NCBI GenBank assembly: GCA_021613535.1
Contig: CP075496.1
Coordinates: 6,634,001 to 6,698,000 of the forward strand
Reading direction: 5' to 3'
Length of the DNA: 64,000 bases
Source: Adineta vaga
Taxonomy: Eukaryota; Rotifera
In this document: positions 12,033 to 22,985 of the stretch, piece after piece
How the letters are laid out: every line of letters starts with the position of its first letter
Numbering within the stretch: position 1 is the stretch's first letter
Translations under genes and position numbers: made by a program
Notes under the pieces: model-generated
What the model was told of the DNA's origin: nothing
Database searches by the model: none
What the model saw: the letters and a program-made list of their open reading frames with translations, nothing else

Positions 12033-15000
12033 TTAAACAAACCTATTGAGATTTTGTTTATTGAAAGAATCATGTCCATCCGATGTTGGTATTGGTAAAC
12101 GAATAGCTAATCCATTAGTTGTCTCATCGAAACATGTTGACGATGATTTTCTGTTAGTTTTAGTTTTATTTAATGATGATATGGATGATTTTATTGCAGT
12201 TATCTTTTCAACATCTGGATTATCTTCATGTTCGATTATGCAAGTTGAACCATTTAATGTTTTACTATTTTGTTTTGAATTATCATCTGTTTTACCATTC
12301 GTAGGAGAATTAGGTGCAGATGTTGTTATTGTTGTAACGGAATCATTTGATACTGGTATTGAACCACAATAATGTCGACTGCTTAGTGTACGTGCTGAAG
12401 ATAATTCTGAATCATTGGCAGTGGATGCCACGAGATGTTGAATTAATGTTAATGGAGAAGTTTTACTCGTTTTTCTTTTATTTGTAACATTTAAATTTTT
12501 CTGTTGTGGTTTAATTGTTCTTGGTTTAGTTGGAGGTGGTAATGGACGTAGATGAGCTGGTTTAAGACGACGATCAGGTACAGGTGGTGGTGGTGCTGGA
12601 TATTCAAATTCATGTTCAAGCTCAGGATGAATATTATTTGTAGTTGTTGCTACTGTTGATGAACTCATTGTTGGTGAACGTGGTGATGTATTAGTTGTTT
12701 GTTCAGATTCATAAGCTTCGTCAGTTGTTGATGGTAAGGAAGAAACAATCGATATCAATGGACTTTTTGTTGGGATGAGAAAATCACTTCGAATATATGA
12801 ATAACCCGAATAACAATCTGATAGTAATTCATAGGGCGATTGATTTTTTACTGGAACAGATGGTAGTAATGTTTGATGGATGTAGGATCGTTCGTGATTA
12901 CTTGAATAACCCGAATCACGACATCTTTCTTCGTTCGATGCAATTGACAGAAGATTTTCATCAAGTTCTTCGGTAGTTTTTCGTTGAATTCGACGATATT
13001 CTTCTGTTGCTGTTGTTGTAACAATCCGACGAGGAGATACTCGCTCGTCTTCTTCAATCCTTAAAATATGTTCTTCGGGTATGAATTCATCGGCGAATCG
13101 AGTATTTTTCAATATGGATCGAACAGGTATTGATCTATTTAATAATAATAATAATAACTAGATGTAGGAATTCAGTTACATAATAATCTTACCGTTCATG
13201 ACCATTTTCGTTACCCTCTTTATTACATTGAATTCCATTTGGTATACTATCGAGTAAAAGTCTGCCTTGTCGTACTGTTTCTTCTGTGACACCATCTGTT
13301 GATATATGAGGTGTTGTATTATTCGAAAAAAGATTACAACGAAAGTCATGCGATGGTATTTGACTATTTGTTGCACGCATCATGCCATCGTAATAACGAC
13401 CTAGATTTATATGACGCTTTTGTATATGTGAACGATAGATAGGAAGTGAATTTTCAGAGCCATTATGTTCAAGATTAATCATGGTATTTGTTGATTGGTC
13501 TGGATTTGTATTCAGAAGAGAATTAGTTGTTGGAAATTCCTTGTCAACACTCATTAATGTTGTTGTTGGAGATTCCTGGAAAGAAATAATAAGAAATCAA
13601 AACAGAATGACTGATTTGTTCCTGTTAGAAAATAGAGAAAAATGACAATCGAACGAAATTGGATCTATCCGAGGACAGGAATGAATAAATGTGATACAGT
13701 TTTGTATTTCACAACAGCAAAAGCAATACATATGCCCTTCATTTCTTTTTGTTTCTCCTATATTTTTCTTACACGTTGTTCATCTTATTAAGCAGACAAT
13801 ACTTATTATCAATGGGAAAACGAATATCAACTAGAAAACTCAAGGGTCGATAATAATTATACAAACAATTAGAACAACATTGTGTCAAGCAACTAATTAG
13901 ATAGTAGATTCTTGATAATACGATTGTTTTTCTTCGAATTCATAGAATTTGTTGACTGTATTTGTAGAAACGTAGAGATCAAATACAAGTCAAAGAATCT
14001 CTTGGGAAAATTTACATGATGGCTTACGGATAGATATATATCGTAGACAAGACAAAAAGCAAATATCGAACGGATAAATAGTTATTTATCCAAAGAATGA
14101 CTTACCATATGTTAGAAACTTATCTTTTTACTTTCTAAAGAAGTTATTTATATTAGAACTAGAAGGATTTTGATGAAAAAAATCTTGAAAAAGAAGTCCA
14201 TTTTTTGTTTTTCAATACATACTTGATCAATTGATTGTTTAGTACTAATTGATCCATCATCATTTGTTCGGGAAAATGTATATAATCGATTCAAACTACC
14301 TCGAGGTATAATTGTTGATATTTGATTAGTTTGATCATTACTATCATTTAATGTTTCTGCTTTAGCAGAGAAGACAATGAATTCATCTGTTCCATTGATA
14401 TCATTTTCATCCAATTCTCGAAGTGCATTTTCATCATCGGATAATTCACGAACACCCTCATACCCACTCTCGACATCATGTTCAAAATCTTTTGAATGCA
14501 AAACATCATGTAATATCGAATCGACCAAATCGGTCGCAACACGTTCTAGTAACGTATTTTTTTCATCATCATTAATTTCTTCGACAATATGCATGTTATT
14601 TGTCGACAATCGTTTGTCATTTTCTTCTTCGTCAGTTACATCTTCCAATTCCACACGACCGAACGAGATTTTTTCACTAGAAGAAGAAAAAAGATAAGAA
14701 ATGCAAAAATTCTTTTGTTCAATCTTCTGTTCGTTCTTTCCTAATAGATAATTTTTCTCTTCAACAATCAATTCTACTACGATTAACTACTGAACATACA
14801 TTTGTCGTTTCTCATCATCAATATAGATCAATTATCTGTCGGAGACAATTGTCTAACATATTAACGATTAGATTGAATTGAAAAATCGGGTTCTTTTTTC
14901 TTACTCAGCTAGAGGCATTGTTTGAAATCCATTTGAGTTAATCCGATGATCGTCTTGCTAGAAGATAAAAAAACAATCAATAAGACAAAGTACTAGTAAG

Positions 15001-17540
15001 TAGATGAATGGCAAAAAAACAACAAAACGTCTTTTTCTTCTTCTTGATTCGACTCGTTCTTTTTTATATGTCTGTAAGTAAAATGTATACATAAGCGCAT
15101 AAAAACGAGCTGCAGTAGTATAAGAAGAAGACGACGACGACGGAGAAGAGGGAGAACGTTGAAGAAAAAAAAACAGCACAAACATGTATAAGAATATATA
15201 CTAACCTTATCGTTCGTCAACGAGTGATTGTCCGTACTATAGTTGTTTTTCTTGTATGCATTCGTATTTTTAACGTTATTGAATTTCATAATATCAATCG
15301 AACTATCAATGGTTTCTTCACCACAGAATTTTGAGATGATATTTTTATCAGAAGTATAATCTGATTTTATATTTGTCATCAAAGCATTGTCATAGTGACG
15401 TTTTGGTATATCGTAATAATTCGATTTCAAAGTTACTTGTTGAATCAATGGTTTTTTTGAAGTACCTATAAAAGAAATCAGTTTCGTCGTCGGTCTCTTA
15501 ACAGTCCTTGAAAGGGAAAAATAACACACGATTAGTTTTTCTGTACAGTTTTGTTTCTTTTTTTCCCTCTTCTTCAATACACATCGGCAGACAATGACAT
15601 GGAAGCATGCAAGCACTTGTTTACTTTTTTCTTTTCGTCTATAAGAATAATCCCATCTGGTTTGATTGATATCATCTGACTGGTTCTGTGAAATACTATT
15701 ATCTTTTACAACTAAGCATAGATTATTTGTTTTCAGCTGCAAAGAATTTTTTCTCGTTCTTTTTGTTCTCAATCAATGTAACTAATCGAAAGTAGACACA
15801 CACACACACACATATTAAACAACAACAAGACGAAGACGAAGAATTTGATGAGCAAACAACGTGATGATGAGTTGTCCGTGACTGTTTCTGTCTTCACTCT
15901 TCTAATATATTACAAGAAGACAAACAAATATGACATATAGCTGACAACAGCAAGGACGTTAACTATTTGCGATACAAAGAATCAAAACTAGCTGTCTAGG
16001 GAAGTGTAATTCCTTTGATAAACATATATATATATATATATTCTACTAAATTAATCCCATCGAAAAGCGCAAGAAACCTTGAATGACCTTATTACTTCTA
16101 TCGAAAGTCATTTGATAAACTAATGTTTTTTTTATATCGCTTCATTAAACCGTATGCAATTCAATTTCTTATTTAATCTATCCCCTCTCTCTCTCTCTGT
16201 GACGACAATGGATCAATTTACACTGAATTAATGAGATATACGAAGAATAACACAGACAAACTCTAATCTAGTAGTTAATAACAGTCTCAACAAAGTATAC
16301 GTAATTGACGCAATAGCTCTTTGATAAAGATCGACTAGAGTCAATGTAAAGACCATGTCATATAAATATATATATGTACGGTTAAATGATCCTTGAATAA
16401 TACGACTATCAGATTTATTTCTCAACGTATTCGTTTTAATGAAAAGTAAATGTTGATGTCAACGATTGATTTTTAACATCGAGATTTTTTAGCTTACTAA
16501 TCTGATCATTTTTCTTCTTGGGTATAAACTGAGTTGGTTGATACCAATGACTTGACTTTGATACTCGTTCAATGCCCTTTACATGTCTATGATGATGACG
16601 ACGAGATGTCGATATCGTTGATGAAGGTAATAATGGAGAAAAGTTCATTCCATCCATCATATGTTGTGGATGCCAGGAATGTACAGATGGAGATGGTGAT
16701 GTTCCTTTTGATGAACGATACGAACGATAACTATGCGGACGTTGTACATGAACTATTTCAGGAGTACGCTGAACTTCTGGATTTGGATCATAATGACTTA
16801 TCGAATTAACTGATGGTTTATTATTTGATATTCGAAATGAATGAGTGGACTCATTATACCATGAAGGTATAGTTAATTTTTGAAGTGAACTTTGAAAACG
16901 TCGTTGATAATCATTGATCATTGTTGATGTTTTTTGATTATTTAATGAATGAGAATTCTCACTAGTAGCTATCGATCGTTCAGGTTGTTCAGGAAAAATT
17001 GATGAACATAAAACAGCATCACATTGTTGTATCAATTCATCAAATATACTTAAATCATAATCTGATATACGTATCGGTTTTAAATCTAGATAAATGCAAA
17101 ACGTGACATTAAAACTAAAGAAAAATGATCTATTTTATGAAAAGAGGTGAAGACATGTAAACGGATATGACTAATAATAAATGGATACACTGATAAATAT
17201 ATACCGATGTATATATAAAATAAGACAAATCACATTTCTTTACTCAAGCATGAAATGAAATGATTGATACTCAATTAGTAATTTCAGTCCTCCTCTTCTT
17301 CTTCTTCTTTCGTCCTAATTTAATCCGATTATTATTTTTCTTCTTACCCAATATGGTCAAATTATCTTCATTATCATCATCGTCTAACAGACCGAAATCA
17401 TTATTGATCTGTTCTTGTTGGAGAATTGGTATCACATATAAATCGATCGGATCATCATCGTTGGTATTATCACTTTGTAAATAATCTAAATCATTGAAAC
17501 CATGATAGAAAACAGAAGGTGCATATGGAATAACGTGTGC
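12033..17540 (-). CDS. Large disordered scaffold-like protein (5' end not found)
   Basis: Seven exons joined in phase: 17540-17348, 17085-16498, 15465-15206, 14957-14905, 14676-14223, 13575-13193, 13134-12033 (about 1010 residues). The first exon found starts at a codon boundary without Met, so at least one upstream exon is missing. No globular domain is recognised. The sequence is rich in Ser/Asn/Thr with acidic patches, a proline cluster (EYPAPPPPVPDRRLKP) and LRPLPPPTKPR. Three short motifs stand out: KISF at about residues 367-370 (RVxF-type PP1 docking), SILK at about 650-653 (a second PP1-docking motif), and a predicted amphipathic helix, TLLERVATDLVDSILHDVLH, at about 406-425. That helix resembles PKA RII-binding helices of AKAPs. 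Motif assignments are inference; the exon structure is well supported by phase. Confidence 0.7.
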
Positions 17541-17899
17541 CTAGCAAAGAACATAAGGATTGATGGGACGAATATGAATGGTAAGAACTGAAACATTATC
17601 TTGCACTTGTTTGCTGCTCTTTTTCCTTCTCTTCTTCTTGCCTCTCTCTCTCCTTCTCCTCTCTCTAAAAGAGAAAGAAAATGAGACGAGAAAAAGAAAT
17701 CTCCTTTATTATGTTCTTGTTCAACGTTTCATACACTCTGAATGCTTTGAAGTTCTTTGTCGTCTGATATTATATGAATAGAATTAAAAAGCGAAATACA
17801 AAAGAAAAGTTGTACATGTATATTTAAAGAGTGCCACTGGTTCGATTCCATTTACATGTTATTGATGACCTAGTAGAATGAACGAACGGCGGCACGGAT

Positions 17900-17931
<32 letters not shown>

Positions 17932-18554
17932 AGCACATCCATCAAAATGACATCTGGTGCTTTGTTATGGAGTAAAGCTAAAAGAGAATAATTGCTACAT
18001 ACTTGTTACTGTATCGGTCGATTCGGTCATTTCATCAGTTCTCTCAAAATGTGTTCTTGATTAGCCATCGATTTCTACGCATAGTTGTCATCATTAGTCA
18101 ATAGAAGAAGTAATATTTCCGTCGGCGAAGGTTAAATCATCATCATCATCAGCAGCAGCAGCTTCGTCTTGTACTAAGCTACACTATCTAAGTCATCATC
18201 ATTATCATTATCATTTGTAGTGTATTTTCTGTATGTTTTAGTATTTAGAAGACTGATTTACATTTATGCTAGTCACAAGAGGCAGAAAAAAAGAAGACGA
18301 TGAAGAATGATGAAAGTAGCTTCTGGCACAATTGTTGTTGACATGAAGATGCCTACCAGATCATTCTATGAAACAAAAATTACTATCGCCTTCTGTTTTT
18401 TTTTCTTGCTTTTCTTTATGAAATGCAAAAGAAAAAAAAACGAAGAGACGAGAGATAGAGATTCATATAGATAGATAGACCGGAACATTTTCTTTTCATA
18501 TATTGCCATTTCATAGATAATAAAAAATACGATCGGTTGTATTTATTTAACTAA
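17541..18554. other. Spacer with possible missing 5' exon
   Basis: Lies upstream of the scaffold gene and downstream of the CoA-transferase (both minus strand). It contains pyrimidine runs, a CA/TA dinucleotide repeat, and on the minus strand around 18240-18188 a short acidic frame (NDNDNDDDLDS) followed by a GTAGCT donor. That frame would join the scaffold exon at 17540 in phase 0. A neighbouring Ala/Asp repeat (AGC/CAT units, 18140-18173) is also open. None of this is firmly supported. Confidence 0.3.
17900..17931. repeat. (CA)n(TA)n microsatellite
   Basis: A CA dinucleotide run passing directly into TA units. It is a simple repeat in non-coding sequence. Confidence 0.85.
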
Positions 18555-19798
18555 CTAGGAGGAAGCATAAACAACATGCCGATGAATAAGATCTTCGATT
18601 TCATTGGTTTTATAGCCGAGTTCATTAAGAATCTCTCGAGTTTGTTCTCCGCATTGAGGTGCCAGTCGATTAACTAACCATTTTGATCGACTCATCGTCA
18701 CAGGTTGTCCTATAACATCAATCATATCATGTCGTGGATGTTCAATATGAGCTATCATTTGTAAATGTTTAACTTGTGGATCAGCAAATGTTTCATCAAT
18801 ACGATTGATTGGCCCACAAGCAATACTTGCTTTATTTAATTCTTCGATCCAATATTGACTTGACTTTGTCATAAAAATAGTTTCTAACTCATTGTTAAGT
18901 TTTTCTCGATTGAGTGAACGCTGTTTAGGTGTACAATAATCAGAATTGGATGTTAAATCTTCATGATTTAAAATCTTACATAAACGTTGAAATTCTCCTT
19001 GTGCCGATGCTGCTATTGTCATATGTCCATCAAGTGTACGAAATGTACCTGTTGGAATCGTAGTTGGATGATGATTACCTGCTTGAGTTGGTACTTCATT
19101 ATCAATAAGATATCGAGCAGCTTGTAAATCTAGCATAAAAATTTGTGAAGCTAATAATGATGTTTCGATATATTGACCTTGTCCTGATGAATGTCGTTCT
19201 AATAATGCAATTAAGATACCATTGGCAAGAAGTAAACCCGTCGAAAGGTCAGCAATTGGAATACCAGCGCGAACTGGTCCTTGGCCTGGTAAGCCTGTTA
19301 TAGACATCAGGCCACCGATACCTATTAAAATATATTAATGCTATTTTTTCGTCGAAATGTTGCTTATAATCATTTACCTTGTACGATTTGATCATAACCT
19401 GGTCGATTTTTATATGGACCTGTTTGACCAAAACCTGAGATAGAAGCATAGATTAATCGTGGATTAATTTCTTGCAAAGTTTCATAATCAATGCCAAGAC
19501 GATATTTCACATCAGGTCGAAAACTTTCAATCAATATATCCGTTGTTTTAACGAGTTGTTTCAATATTTGTACACCATCATCATGCTTAAGATTAATTGC
19601 TATTGAACGTTTATTACGTTGAATATTTTGATAATCCGAGTTATCTGTTTGATCACCATCATCATTAGATTGATCTTTTGGTATTTCAATTTTAATAACT
19701 TGAGCACCCCAATCACTCAATTGTCGAACAGCTGTTGGTCCTGCACGTACTCGTGTAAGATCCAGAACTTTATAAGTACTTAATGGTTGTTTTGACAT
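18555..19798 (-). CDS. Class III CoA-transferase (CaiB/BaiF family)
   Basis: Two exons, 19798-19378 and 19321-18555, separated by a 56-base intron (395 residues, full length for the family). Enzymes of this family move CoA between carboxylic acids; the animal relative SUGCT acts on glutarate. The family N terminus is clear (YKVLDLTRVRAGPTAVRQLS followed by DWGAQVIKIEIPK), as are RNKRSIAINLKH, ILIESFRPDV, ASISGFGQTGPY and the C-terminal IACGPINRIDETFADPQVKH. The RAGPTAVRQLSDWGA wording and the stretch IFMLDLQAARYLIDNEVPTQ followed by AGNHHPT look more like proteobacterial CoA-transferases than vertebrate SUGCT (LAGPFA), which suggests bacterial origin. No mitochondrial presequence is evident before the start. 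An AG lies five bases before the ATG. The substrate is unknown. Confidence 0.88.
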
Positions 19799-20445
19799 GT
19801 TTTCTAGTAATATGTATTTCTAATTTTTTGATTGTTTATATAAAAGAATCCAATGTATCTATTGCAAACGAACACTAATCGTTGGATTTGTTTCATGCAT
19901 TCATTCAATCACGAGGTAGTTATATATCTTTACATATATATATATCATATGATAAGAAAATGATTGCGTTCTCTTCTTTTCTTAGGCTATGTTGACTTTT
20001 TCTTTGTTGTTATCGATTACGATAAAATCATAACACACATGATAAAACTCGTGTTGACAATCAAAATCTTACTAAGGTCAAACTCATTAGAATGATGAAG
20101 AAGAAATGAACTATAAATTACAATTATTTCACAATACATTTCAATAGTTGATAAGTTATTAAAAATCAAGCAATTTCTAAATATATATTCGAAAAATTAA
20201 TGATAATATGTTAACTGAAGTAAATCTTTCATGATCTTTTTTTCCGCTGAACTGATTTTTAATTATCTCTTACTAATAGATGTCTTTTATGTTTCTTATT
20301 ACATCTTGTTATTACATTACAAATAATACTACCTAGAAAGAAAAAACCGTACTTCATACACTTATCTATATATGTGTTGATCTTTATTGAAATAAAGACG
20401 AAAGAAATTTAAGGTATTTTACAATAAAATGGCGAAGAAATTTTG
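19799..20445. other. Intergenic, no gene seen
   Basis: AT-rich spacer between the 5' end of the CoA-transferase and the 3' end of the Cys-rich membrane protein. On the minus strand a polyadenylation hexamer (reverse of TTTATT, near 20383) lies just after the latter's stop. Nothing else is visible. Confidence 0.5.
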
Positions 20446-21743
20446 TCATTCAAATAAATGAATTTTTGTATATTTTTCCGAAATCTTATTTGTTGAAGAT
20501 AATTTCAATGATTTCGATGATGATGATAGTGTTGAACAAGGAGATGATGATGAATGTACTGTTGATAAACGTGTTATTGTTGCTGGTGATGAATTACTCG
20601 AATGATTTGATAATACTCTTTGTTGATGTACAAATTTAACACATTTAATAGAACGCATTTTTAAAAGACCTCCAATAAGAACGATTATAATTAATAAAGC
20701 ACCAGTTAGTAAACCAATTAAAATTAATGGTACGGATAAAATTGTTTGATTAACACGATTAAGACTCGTTGTTAGTATACATCGATTTTCTTGACAAAAA
20801 TAATCTTTTGGACATGTATTTTTCGTTTTGAAATTATCACATTCTTTCAGAAATATTAATTCACAACGGTAGATATTATTCGATCGAATTCGTTGCGTAC
20901 CTAATGGACATTGACAATTTTCATCGATTTCATCTGAATGAATTTGTTTTTGAATATTACATAATCGACGACAACGTTCTGGTGTTAACGAACAATTCGA
21001 TGCTAATTCAGTATCAATACAGAGATGACCAACTTTTTCAATTGTATGTGAACGACATTGACACGTTTGAGATGTAGATGAACATTCATATAATTGAGAA
21101 TGAAAACATTCATGAGAACATTTCGAACCGATTGTTTGTTCAAATTCAATACGAAGATGAAATGAATTATTAATGAGAATTTCATCATTTGAATTCAATC
21201 GACAATTCTGTAGAGCAACAGTAGATTGTTTAAAATAAGCACCATGTGATGAAAATGAATCCACAGATGAAGAAGGGTAGTTTTGAAATTGAAGAGGAAC
21301 AGTTGATGTACGAGTTGGTTCCGTTCGACGCATCGATAGATCTGACTACAAGAAAAAAATACATATATATAAACGAAATTATCATGAGATTTTCTTTTCA
21401 TTAGACTTACACGAGTATCTAGAATAGTAAATTCACAATCATTTGGTGTATAAATCTGTTCATTTCCTGGACATTCGAAAAGTAATGGTACAGGTACTAA
21501 ATAAGTATCTGCAAATGGATAAATAATACCGATAGATAATGATTGATTTAGAGTTGTAAAAGATTGATTTGATAATGAATACAATGGTCGAACTGTTAAT
21601 AATGTTTGATCGTCATTTAATTGAAATACATTCGAATGAGTTTGATAAAATCTTTGTACAAATCGACAATTATTCCATATTTTCCCATTAGTTCGTTGTA
21701 AATGAAATATTAGAAGACAAAAAGTATACAGCAGTAGTCGCAT
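20446..21743 (-). CDS. Cys-rich type I membrane protein, unrecognised
   Basis: Two exons, 21743-21411 and 21345-20446, with a 65-base intron in phase 0 (410 residues). The order is: signal peptide (MRLLLYTFCLLIFHLQRTNG), an ectodomain with several N-glycosylation sequons (NQSF, NQSL, NNSF, NCSL), a cysteine-rich region of about 130 residues (for example KCSHECFHSQLYECSSTSQT, ELASNCSLTPERCRRLC, NCQCPLGTQR, NTCPKDYFCQENRC), a strong transmembrane segment (LILIGLLTGALLIIIVLIGG), and a Ser-rich cytoplasmic tail ending KYTKIHLFE. The cysteine spacing is EGF/disulfide-rich in style but matches no domain I can name. The architecture suggests a cell-surface receptor or adhesion protein. The minus-strand 3' side has a nearby AATAAA. 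Confidence 0.75.
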
Positions 21744-22985
21744 GATGTTGATTCACTGAGTTGAATTAGTCAAATATTTTCCTTCTGCTCCTTTTCGTCA
21801 CACATAAATACAAACAATAATCGAATGTCCTTGCCGTTGACTGAATAGAATTTCTATGTTCAATACGTTGTTTACTCTTCTACTTGAATATCCATATGTG
21901 AGAGTAGTTGCCGCTCATTCAATCCGGATGTTATTTCTGTCGAATAGTGATGAAGAAGAATTGAACGAAAAGAGAAGGAGAAGAAGAAGAAGAAAAAAGC
22001 CGATCAATACGGCGAGACTAAATATGTTAGAAAGGATATATTAGCATAGAAAAAATGACGAATAAGACAATCTTTAAAAAGATTAGACAACTAACGTATA
22101 TAAAAATAAATGAAGATGAAGAAAGAATCTTTTTTTTATTCTTTGAATAATAAGATGGTCATCAATAACGAACGATAACAAACCTTAAAAAGTTTGTTTT
22201 TGTTATTATTATCAAACGGTTAAATCAACGTTCGTTGTCTATTGTTCATTAAAATCGATCAATTGTTGTTTACTTGCGGTATATAAATATATATATATAT
22301 ATACATATTGATGAAGACGAGAAAGTCATTTACTATATGTCAATGAAATAATTTCTTCGATAGATTTACTTCTAGTCTTACCAACCTGAAGTGGGCAGCC
22401 ACTTAAATATCCTTGAAAATCAATAGGCCAAGAGCATTTTGAATGATAGACGAAGGGTGAGAGAGAGAGAGAAAGAGAAAAAGAAACTAGTGGTAACCTT
22501 ATCGTTATAGTATGTTCAAGGCTATTGGTTCAGTGATTTATTTTTTCTAGAAGCATCTTTGTTATTAAATTTAATGTTTCTTTTGACAGAAGATCAATTT
22601 GAAAGAAAGAATAAATATAAACATAACTTAAACTATTACAACAAAAATCTATCATCAATGTCATCTATCTTAATGACAGTTTTGGTCAGGAGATAGAACC
22701 TTTTAGATTTATTTGTCACAATTTGTATATGGCAAAGCAATTATCTTTTAAGCAGTCTTTGTACGTATATGTCAAATATATTTGCTATCTATCTATCTTT
22801 GGATATGAGTAACACATAAACAGTGCGATAATGAAATGTAATATTGCTTGAAAATGTGTTGATAGTTTTTATGAGAAGAGAGAAGAAACGAAGAAGAAAT
22901 TTATAAGAACAAATAAAAACTAAGGAAAAATAAAACAACAACACTGATATAAACAATGAAAAGAAGAAGATTTCTTTTTCTTTTT
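21744..22985. other. Intergenic, no gene seen
   Basis: Spacer between the 5' end of the Cys-rich membrane protein and the 3' end of the GPCR gene. It contains a TA run near 22281-22302 and a GA run near 22458-22484. The plus-strand frame at 21856-22044 ends in an Arg run from GAA/AGA repeats and is not credible as a gene. Confidence 0.5.

Noticed and set aside
12046-12372. Plus-strand open frame
   Set aside because: Antisense of the scaffold gene's last exon; no independent features.
17836-17856. tRNA-like T-arm sequence (GGTTCGATTCC)
   Set aside because: The T stem has a mismatch and no acceptor, D or anticodon arms can be folded upstream.
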